A DNA stretch of 40,458 nucleotides, taken from Firmicutes bacterium HGW-Firmicutes-10. GTDB lineage: Bacteria > Bacillota_I > Bacilli_A > Erysipelotrichales > Erysipelotrichaceae. The notes under the pieces are model-generated. The model was not told where the DNA came from, did not search any database, and saw only the letters and a list, made by a program, of their open reading frames with translations. A program made the position numbers and the translations under genes. Shown here piece by piece: positions 34,307 to 40,458 of this stretch (the stretch's first letter is position 1; every line of letters begins with the position of its first letter). The stretch spans positions 1 to 40,458 of the forward strand of contig PHAF01000002.1 of NCBI GenBank assembly GCA_002841605.1, read 5' to 3'.

Positions 34307-36145
34307 ATGGAAATAAGGGAGATAAAGATTAGAAACTTTAAAAAGTTTAAGCACCTAAAGATTAAAGTTCAGAGCGATTTTTCGATTATTATTGGTGAGA
34401 ACAATTCAGGAAAAACAACGATATTCGAAGCAATTCAACTTTGGAGACATTGCTACAATATGTATACTACAAAAAAGGCAACAACATTTTATAATTCTCA
34501 TGAAAAACACATTAATTATAACGAGTTAGATTTTCTCAGGATTGCTAATGATTATGATTTATTTAACTCAAGAGGTACCATTGAGATTTCGTTGGTTTTC
34601 GCAGATAAATCAGAATTGTTTGAATTGGGATTTCTAATAAAAAAACCAAGTTCAATCTCGAATGCATATTTTAGGTGTTCAAAGAAGGATATAGAAAGTT
34701 TTAAAAAATTTGAAGTCTTCATGAATAGATCAAAGCTTAAGCTGGATAAGTTTATCTCGATTTATCAAACAAGACCGATATCCAACGTAATTAAAAACGA
34801 ACCATTCATGAATCTTGGTCAAATTCAAAAGAAAATATCCCAAGGGAAATCGTATGAAATACTTAGGAACAAGCTAGTAAGATTTCATAAAATAGAAGAT
34901 AATTTTTTAAAACTAAACAATAAAGTAAGTAAGGCTTTGTCAAAGGAAGTTGAATTTCATTACAGAAATAAACACAGATCAAACGAAGATGAATACATTA
35001 AAATCGAGGTTGAAATCGATAAAAGATCAAAAGACTTGTATTCACAAGGGAGTGGATTAATTCAAGCAACTGAAATCTTTTCAACACTTGGGATTACAGA
35101 ATCACTTATGAATGTCGTTTTGATAGACGAGCCTGATTCTCATTTGCACGGCAAACTTCAAGGCAGTTTAGTTGAGGAACTGAGGAATTATGAAAATTGC
35201 ACAATTTTTGTTATATCACATAATGATCATTTTGTTTCTGAAGCAGTAGAAGGTGAATTGTTTTACTTGAACAACTCTTACGATGAAGAAATAGTGCTAA
35301 GCCCTCTAGTACAATCTGACTTTGACAATATAAAGAGGGACTTGGGAGGGATAATTCTATCGATTGAAAAATTAAATTCATGCCATTCAGTGTTATTTGC
35401 AGAGGGAACCAAGGATATTGAGAGGTTAAATTTCATAATTGATATTGCTATATCAACTGATTTTAAAAGCCAAATTAACTCAAATTTTGTTGGAATTCAT
35501 TTGCGAGGTAGAGATAAAGTAAAAGATAAAATTGATGACTATTCTCGTTTACTAAATCAGTTTTTTAGAAAGACTAAGAAACTTGTTTGTATTCTTGATA
35601 AAGATTTTTGTACTTATGATACAGCAATTCAATTCTCAAAACAACTTAAAATACATTCAAACTTTAATGGGATTGTTTATCAACATCCTGGATATTGCAT
35701 AGAATCGACCTTGTTTAAAGAAACTGACAAACTATCCCTGTTTTTATCATTACAATATAATCTTAATATTGTCAATGTTAACGAATTCATAACAAAATTT
35801 TCCATTGAAATATTGAGTCACATAACGAATCCCAAAAGTGATTTATACATTGGTCTTGAAGAGAAATTTATCACACAGAAGAGAAATAGACCAGAATTGG
35901 GGCAGCAATTATTTAGTGATTTTATTAGAGAAGCTCTAATTGAATTGAGCAGCATTATGAACAAAGAGAACATTTATAGATTTATAGTAGAATTTGAAGA
36001 GGAGTTCAATATTTCAATATTTAGCAAACATTCAACAATGGAAGATTGTGTGAGTGATTTTATTGATGCTTATTTAAGTCATGCAAAATACAATAAAACT
36101 CTATTAAATCCTTTTTCTGAGTTAATTGATATTTTTTGCTACTAA
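34307..36145 (+). CDS. OLD-like ATPase with TOPRIM-type nuclease domain, probable defence protein
   Basis: This 612-residue protein joins an SMC/ABC-like ATPase and a TOPRIM-like domain. IRNFKKFKHLKIKV and Walker A GENNSGKTT (30-38) are followed by the signature-like YSQGSGLIQ (near 245), Walker B LIDEPDSH (272-279) and VISHND. From about residue 360, FAEGTKD and CILDKDF supply the Glu and Asp-x-Asp pattern of a TOPRIM metal site. The plan fits OLD-family nucleases, or a fused AriA/AriB-like (PARIS) system. It lies between capG and ugd, is much more AT-rich than both, and has no polysaccharide role that I can see. Start is an ATG with a distant SD. Confidence 0.75.
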   Translation: MEIREIKIRNFKKFKHLKIKVQSDFSIIIGENNSGKTTIFEAIQLWRHCYNMYTTKKATTFYNSHEKHINYNELDFLRIANDYDLFNSRGTIEISLVFADKSELFELGFLIKKPSSISNAYFRCSKKDIESFKKFEVFMNRSKLKLDKFISIYQTRPISNVIKNEPFMNLGQIQKKISQGKSYEILRNKLVRFHKIEDNFLKLNNKVSKALSKEVEFHYRNKHRSNEDEYIKIEVEIDKRSKDLYSQGSGLIQATEIFSTLGITESLMNVVLIDEPDSHLHGKLQGSLVEELRNYENCTIFVISHNDHFVSEAVEGELFYLNNSYDEEIVLSPLVQSDFDNIKRDLGGIILSIEKLNSCHSVLFAEGTKDIERLNFIIDIAISTDFKSQINSNFVGIHLRGRDKVKDKIDDYSRLLNQFFRKTKKLVCILDKDFCTYDTAIQFSKQLKIHSNFNGIVYQHPGYCIESTLFKETDKLSLFLSLQYNLNIVNVNEFITKFSIEILSHITNPKSDLYIGLEEKFITQKRNRPELGQQLFSDFIREALIELSSIMNKENIYRFIVEFEEEFNISIFSKHSTMEDCVSDFIDAYLSHAKYNKTLLNPFSELIDIFCY

Positions 36146-36168
36146 TAGAATTGCTTCTTTCTATTTTT
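36144..36168 (+). terminator. Weak terminator after the ATPase gene
   Basis: AATAGAA pairs with TTCTATT around an eight-base loop, followed by TTT. The stem is AT-rich and begins at the stop codon. Confidence 0.4.
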
Positions 36169-36182
36169 CATGCACAAATTTT

Positions 36183-36210
36183 TTGTGATACGATGACGAA
36201 TGATTGTAAT
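36183..36210 (+). promoter_or_regulatory. Possible promoter of ugd
   Basis: TTGTGA, a 16-base spacer and TGTAAT (36205-36210) lie about 40 bases before the GTG. It suggests that ugd and the epimerase form their own unit. Confidence 0.5.
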
Positions 36211-36255
36211 GCAATAGTAATAAATTGAAATAAAAAGGGGGATTTTTTTGTGTAG

Positions 36256-37416
36256 ATTGCAATTTCTGGAACAGGTTATGTTGGATTATCCAATGCTGTT
36301 CTATTAGCACAACACAATGAAGTTGTTACTTTGGATATCGTTTCAGAGAAAGTTGAAATGATCAATCGGAGAATATCTCCAATTATTGATACTGAAATAT
36401 CTGAATATTTAAGGGATAAGAAGTTGAATTTGGTTGGTACCACGGACAAGTATGTTGCGTATCGCGATGCTGATTACGTTATCATCTGTACACCGACAAA
36501 CTATGATCCTGTCGTTAATTATTTTGATACTAGCTCTGTTGAGACGGTAATTCGTGATGTGTTGGAGATCAATCAATCAGCAGTCATGATTATCAAATCA
36601 ACCGTGCCGGTTGGATTTACGGAGAGAGTCAGACATGAATTTGGGTGTGATAACATCATTTTCTCACCGGAGTTTTTGCGCGAAGGTAAAGCGCTGTATG
36701 ACAATCTCTATCCGTCGCGAATTGTTGTGGGTGAAGATTCAGTTAGGGCTCGTGTGTTTGCGTCTCTATTGGCTCAAGGTGCGCTTAAAAGCGATATTCC
36801 AATGTTGTTTACCGGGTCTACGGAGGCGGAGGCTATAAAGTTGTTTGCGAACACGTATTTGGCGTTGCGTGTCGCATTCTTCAATGAATTGGACTCGTAT
36901 GCGGAGATTCGTGGATTGAATACCAAGGAAATCATTGATGGGGTAGGTCTGGATCCACGGATTGGATCCCATTACAACAATCCATCCTTTGGCTATGGTG
37001 GATATTGTTTGCCTAAGGATACCAAGCAATTACTTGCGAATTACAGTGATGTTCCTCAAAATATCATGTCCGCAATCGTGGATGCCAATCGTACCCGAAA
37101 AGATCATATTGCGGAGATGATACTCAGAAGAAAACCTGATGTTGTGGGTATCTATCGTTTGACCATGAAAATGGATTCGGATAACTTCCGTCAGTCCGCT
37201 ATTCAAGGAGTAATGAAGAGGATTAAGGCAAAGGGTGTCAAGGTTGTTATCTTTGAACCAGCATTGAAAGAAGAATTGTTTTTTAACTCAGAAGTGATTC
37301 GAGATTTCTCGGCTTTTAAAGATATGTGTGATGTCATCGTTGCTAATCGATTATCACCTGAGCTGTCTGATGTAAGTGAAAAGATTTATACTCGAGATAT
37401 TTTTAGTAGAGACTAG
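36256..37416 (+). CDS. ugd: UDP-glucose 6-dehydrogenase, start disrupted by TAG at codon 2
   Basis: The body is an intact UDP-glucose dehydrogenase: IAISGTGYVGLSNAVLLAQ at the NAD loop, IIKSTVPVGFTERVR, FSPEFLREGKALYDNLYPSR, ANTYLALRVAFFNELDSYA and the catalytic Cys in GYGGYCLPKDT. The enzyme makes UDP-glucuronate. A textbook SD (AAAAAGGGGG, 36232-36241) stands eight bases before a GTG at 36250, but the next codon is TAG, where family members usually have Lys. The frame then continues at ATT (36256). Either the gene is dead, or ATT is used as start, or a single base differs from the true sequence. The first ordinary in-frame start, TTG 36331, would remove the NAD loop. Confidence 0.85.
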   Translation: MAISGTGYVGLSNAVLLAQHNEVVTLDIVSEKVEMINRRISPIIDTEISEYLRDKKLNLVGTTDKYVAYRDADYVIICTPTNYDPVVNYFDTSSVETVIRDVLEINQSAVMIIKSTVPVGFTERVRHEFGCDNIIFSPEFLREGKALYDNLYPSRIVVGEDSVRARVFASLLAQGALKSDIPMLFTGSTEAEAIKLFANTYLALRVAFFNELDSYAEIRGLNTKEIIDGVGLDPRIGSHYNNPSFGYGGYCLPKDTKQLLANYSDVPQNIMSAIVDANRTRKDHIAEMILRRKPDVVGIYRLTMKMDSDNFRQSAIQGVMKRIKAKGVKVVIFEPALKEELFFNSEVIRDFSAFKDMCDVIVANRLSPELSDVSEKIYTRDIFSRD

Positions 37417-37470
37417 TGATGTAGATTTTTCTATTTGAGGTAGGATATCGTTTAAGAGAAGGAGAGAAAC

Positions 37471-38478
37471 ATGAAAATTTTGGTTACCGGAGCTGCGGGA
37501 TTCATTGGTTATCATTTAACAGAAAAACTATTAGAAATGAATTATTCCGTTATAGGTATTGATAACTTGAATGATTACTATGATCCACGTTTGAAGAAGG
37601 CAAGACTGAATTTATTGTTGAGTCGTGAGAACTTCGTATTTCATAAGTGTGACTTGGTTGATCAATCCGGATTGTTTCAGATATTTGAAAACGATAAGCC
37701 GACGCATGTTATTCATTTGGCAGCACAAGCTGGAGTTCGCTATTCAATTGAGAATCCACAAGCCTATGTAGATTCAAATTTGATCGGGTTTTTAAATATT
37801 CTGGAAGCATGCAGGAAATATCCCGTAAATCACTTGATTTATGCTTCTTCTAGTTCTGTTTATGGTGGTAATAAAGTTGCTCCGTTCTCTACTAACCACA
37901 ACGTAGATCATCCGGTAAGTTTATATGCGGCCACAAAGAAGGCAAATGAGCTAATGGCTCACACATATAGCCATTTGTTCGGAATTCCTACAACAGGATT
38001 ACGTTTCTTCACCGTCTATGGACCGTATGGACGTCCGGATATGGCTTATTATTCATTTACTAGAGACATCATTGAAGGCAAGCCTATCAAAGTGTTTAAT
38101 CATGGTAAAATGGAACGTGATTTTACCTATATTGATGATATTGTTGAGGGAATTGTTCGTTTAATAGATAAAGTGCCGGAAGTTAATAAGGATTGGGATG
38201 AAAGCAAAGATGATTTGAGTTCAAGTTTTGCTCCTTATAAAATATATAACATCGGAAACAATCATCCTGTTCCTTTAATGAGATTTATCCAGGCATTGGA
38301 ATCTTCCATAGGAATTGAAGCAAAGAAAGTATACATGGACATGCAACCTGGAGATGTACTTAAGACGTTTGCGGATGTGTCAGATCTTGAAAGAGATATC
38401 GATTTCAAACCTTCTACAAGTATTGAGGATGGGATTGACAAATTTGTTATATGGTATAGGTCTTATTATAAAGTTTAG
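37471..38478 (+). CDS. UDP-glucuronate 4-epimerase (extended SDR)
   Basis: This 335-residue enzyme has ILVTGAAGFIGYHLTEKLL, GIDNLNDYYDPRLKKARL, HLAAQAGVRYSIENPQAYV, YASSSSVYGGN and SLYAATKKANELMAHTYS (Tyr-x3-Lys). It then has GLRFFTVYGPYGRPDMA, the signature of UDP-GlcA 4-epimerases (CapI, LpsL). It would convert the product of the dehydrogenase upstream to UDP-galacturonate. The SD is AGAAGGAGAG. If ugd is inactive, this enzyme would lack a local substrate source. Confidence 0.93.
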   Translation: MKILVTGAAGFIGYHLTEKLLEMNYSVIGIDNLNDYYDPRLKKARLNLLLSRENFVFHKCDLVDQSGLFQIFENDKPTHVIHLAAQAGVRYSIENPQAYVDSNLIGFLNILEACRKYPVNHLIYASSSSVYGGNKVAPFSTNHNVDHPVSLYAATKKANELMAHTYSHLFGIPTTGLRFFTVYGPYGRPDMAYYSFTRDIIEGKPIKVFNHGKMERDFTYIDDIVEGIVRLIDKVPEVNKDWDESKDDLSSSFAPYKIYNIGNNHPVPLMRFIQALESSIGIEAKKVYMDMQPGDVLKTFADVSDLERDIDFKPSTSIEDGIDKFVIWYRSYYKV

Positions 38479-38549
38479 ATAAGAAATCATAATGATTTGT
38501 GCAAACGTAACTTCAGGATTTCTGTATTACTTATAATTACTCTTGATAG

Positions 38550-38824
38550 AGTGCTGTCGATATTATAGTTATGATTCCCAAAGGTGATTTCCATAATGAC
38601 AAATGTAGAGAATTGAATTAACGAGCTACTCATCAATGAGTGGCTTTTATTTTGTGAAGAAGTTGCCTACAACATCCGATGCGATAGCTCTTGTTGAAAA
38701 ACGGGCTCAATTTGACTTAATGGAAAACAAATGGGACAATAGTAATGTTATCAATAATGTCTTGAAAAGTGAGCGCATAAAAGCCTTAGAGTATTTAAAA
38801 GAGGCTTTGGATATTGGGGAATGA
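38550..38824 (+). pseudogene. Remnant of an unidentified gene, frameshifted and 5'-truncated
   Basis: Two frames carry protein-like text in sequence. From 38550, SAVDIIVMIPKGDFHNDKCR runs to a TAA at 38619. In another frame, open from 38609, IELTSYSSMSGFYFVKKLPT leads into a helical tail ending EYLKEALDIGE at 38824. The second frame has an ATG at 38636 but no SD, and that 62-codon piece begins inside the sequence-like part. The simplest reading is the C-terminal end of a gene broken by at least one frameshift. I do not recognise the family. The next gene starts 13 bases later with a good SD. Confidence 0.5.
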
Positions 38825-38837
38825 AAGCAGGTGAGTT

Positions 38838-40196
38838 ATGAAAGTATCAGAGTTTATCGTAAAAAAGAAGTACAGTGAGGCCAGCGGTGTTACTGCTTTG
38901 GTCTGTGAGGATATTTCGGTTGAACTCAATGGGTATGGCTGTTATGAGGAGATGGTTGACCGTGATTTGGATGATGAATTGGACGAGGTTGTCCGCTTTG
39001 TCTCACCGAATCTAAATGGTGAGGTCGATGAATCTATGTTGGCTGAGAAGTTGTTTGGTTTAGAGGATGACATACATCATGATGATCGTCTGGGTTATTA
39101 CCGTTCGTTGTATGCCGGATATGTGGTTGAAGGTGACTACCGGATGCAAGCTAGTTCAGGGGGAATGGGTACTTGGATATTTAAGGAACTGTTTGAAAAT
39201 GACTTGATCGATGGTGTCATCCCTGTCAAAGAGAATCCGGATAAAAGCAGTCCAATCATGTTTCAATACGATATCTCACGTTCGGTAGAGGAGATTCGGG
39301 CAGGAGCAAAGACCAAGTACTACCCCGTAGAACTTTCCCAAGTACTGAAGATCGTACGGGAAGTTGAGGGAAGATATGCCATTATCGGTATTCCCAGTTT
39401 TATCATGGTTATACGCTTGTTATGCGAGAAGGATGAAATCATCCGATCACGCATCAAATTCACCGTAGGATTGATTTGTGGGCATCAGAAGAGCAGTAAG
39501 TTCACTGATTTTCTCACGTGGCAAGTCGGTATCAAACCCGGTGATGTTACATCGATTGACTATCGAAAGAAACTGCTTGATCGCCCGGCCGATAAATACG
39601 GAATCGAGGTATCCGGAACTATGAGTGGCGTTGAGGTAAATGTCATCTGTCCGATCAGTGAATTGTTTGGACAGGACTGGGGCGAGGGATATTTCAAAGT
39701 GGAAGCCTCTGACTTTACGGATGACGTATTCAATGAAACCGCCGATATCACCGTCGGAGATGCCTGGCTGCCCAAGTATAATTCGGACAGTAAGGGAACC
39801 AGTATCATCATCATTCGAAATAAAGTGATTGAAAAGTTGGTAGATCATGGAATATCCAGTGGTCGCTTAGTGTTGGATCCACTGGATAAAGAAGACGTCT
39901 TTCAATCACAAGCCTCTCATTATCGCCATACCCACGATGAACTGGCTTATCGTTTGTATAAAAAGGATAAGGCTGGAGAGTGGCGTCCGAAAAAAAGAGT
40001 GGAAGCCTCCAATGAGATTTCCACAATGAGAAAGAAAGTACAGGATTTAAGAGAAGAAATCTATACACAAAGCCACATCGTCTTTAAAAAAGCGGTAGAA
40101 TTGGATGACTGGAACTATTTTGAATCAGAGATGGATAAACTATCCGAGGAATATAAGCAGTTATACAGGGTCAATGCTCGTCGAAAGAAGGTCTAA
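38838..40196 (+). CDS. FrhB-like protein (coenzyme F420 hydrogenase beta-subunit family) lacking Fe-S cysteines
   Basis: This 452-residue protein has the FrhB-type flavin domain found in many polysaccharide clusters: LGYYRSLYAGYVVEGDYRMQ, SSGGMGTWIFKELF, LIDGVIPV, YAIIGIPSFI, FTVGLICGHQKSSKFTDFL and ADITVGDAW. Relatives carry N-terminal ferredoxin cysteines and a C-x-x-C before ADI..GDAW. Here the N-terminus has only isolated Cys residues, and the later region reads FKVEASDFTDDVFNETADIT. The C-terminal 60 residues are charged and helical. A sugar-modifying redox role is possible but unproven. The SD is AGGTGAG. Confidence 0.78.
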   Translation: MKVSEFIVKKKYSEASGVTALVCEDISVELNGYGCYEEMVDRDLDDELDEVVRFVSPNLNGEVDESMLAEKLFGLEDDIHHDDRLGYYRSLYAGYVVEGDYRMQASSGGMGTWIFKELFENDLIDGVIPVKENPDKSSPIMFQYDISRSVEEIRAGAKTKYYPVELSQVLKIVREVEGRYAIIGIPSFIMVIRLLCEKDEIIRSRIKFTVGLICGHQKSSKFTDFLTWQVGIKPGDVTSIDYRKKLLDRPADKYGIEVSGTMSGVEVNVICPISELFGQDWGEGYFKVEASDFTDDVFNETADITVGDAWLPKYNSDSKGTSIIIIRNKVIEKLVDHGISSGRLVLDPLDKEDVFQSQASHYRHTHDELAYRLYKKDKAGEWRPKKRVEASNEISTMRKKVQDLREEIYTQSHIVFKKAVELDDWNYFESEMDKLSEEYKQLYRVNARRKKV

Positions 40197-40247
40197 AATT
40201 CATTTAGTCTTTTATGCGAGTATCTTTTGAATCAGGATTTATGATTG

Positions 40248-40458
40248 TCATTTCTGTATCGGAAGCCACTCTAACACGCGCTGGATCTGTGCATCCCAAT
40301 ACTTCCACTGATGATCGCCCGGTGATTCTTCATACGTCAAATCAAATTGAAGGGCTTCGAGATGATTCTTCATGGTAATGTTAAGATCATACAAGAAATC
40401 CTCAGTGCCACACCACATATAGACTTTCGGAAGCGGCTTATTAGACATCGCCAGTGTA
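40248..40458 (-). CDS. Putative esterase (tributyrin-esterase-like), C-terminal part only
   Basis: The frame runs open to the right edge of the window, so the N-terminus with the nucleophile Ser lies outside. The ATG at 40448 is internal, since coding continues upstream with TLA. The visible end has KVYMWCGTEDFLYDLNI, with the catalytic Asp of the alpha/beta hydrolase fold, and YEESPGDHQWKYWDAQI with the catalytic His. These match the putative esterase family (EstA, esterase D-like). It converges on the FrhB-like gene and belongs to another transcription unit. Confidence 0.8.
   Translation of the reverse strand, partial: TLAMSNKPLPKVYMWCGTEDFLYDLNITMKNHLEALQFDLTYEESPGDHQWKYWDAQIQRVLEWLPIQK

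Noticed and set aside
36253..36255. TAG recoded as an amino acid in this organism
   Set aside because: Several intact genes in the window end in TAG (9733-9735, 12571-12573, 14816-14818, 37414-37416).
38636..38824. Intact 62-residue gene
   Set aside because: No SD, protein-like sequence starts before the ATG, and matching text continues in another frame upstream.

Overview
The window is almost entirely a surface-polysaccharide (capsule/exopolysaccharide) region of a low- to mid-GC Gram-positive bacterium, probably Bacillota. The evidence is a BY-kinase with its PHP-type phosphatase and Wzz-like modulator, strong purine-rich Shine-Dalgarno (SD) sites, frequent GTG/TTG starts, lipoprotein signal peptides, a LoaP-type NusG paralog, an RmlC-RmlD fusion and a S. 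aureus-like capE-capF-capG set. I cannot place the genus. I saw no rRNA, tRNA, CRISPR array or transposase.

Layout. (1) 1-13.6 kb, plus strand: a first polysaccharide operon entering from outside the window. It holds UDP-GalNAcA genes (TviB/TviC type), an orphan capE copy, three glycosyltransferases, an EpsG-type polymerase, a Wzx flippase and a complete dTDP-L-rhamnose pathway (rmlA, rmlCD fusion, rmlB). (2) 13.7-19.3 kb: a higher-GC control and envelope module. It has a DUF3048 lipoprotein, an unfamiliar lipoprotein made of four internal repeats, a minus-strand operon of BY-kinase plus two tandem ~50-residue membrane proteins, and divergently wzz and the tyrosine phosphatase. (3) 19.25-19.65 kb: an intergenic stretch with a convincing minus-strand small RNA candidate that shows three C5-C6 apical loops. 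(4) 19.66-34.3 kb: a second polysaccharide operon starting with a CapD-type dehydratase and loaP, then a structured leader RNA, an initiating sugar-phosphate transferase, a CapN-like reductase, glycosyltransferases, a TupA-like ATP-grasp protein, a Wzy, a second Wzx and capEFG. (5) 34.3-36.1 kb: an AT-rich OLD-like ATPase/TOPRIM gene, a probable defence cargo. (6) 36.2-40.2 kb: ugd with a TAG at its second codon, a UDP-glucuronate 4-epimerase, a decayed gene and an FrhB-like protein that seems to have lost its Fe-S cysteines. (7) The right edge holds the C-terminal end of a minus-strand esterase.

How the genes work together (inference). The CapD, CapM-like and CapN-like proteins would start a chain on undecaprenyl phosphate with D-FucNAc. 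capEFG supplies UDP-L-FucNAc, ugd and the epimerase supply UDP-GlcA and UDP-GalA, and the first operon supplies dTDP-L-Rha and UDP-GalNAcA. Two Wzx and two polymerase genes imply two separate repeat units under one kinase/phosphatase/Wzz control system. LoaP with its leader RNA would keep RNA polymerase moving through the long second operon.
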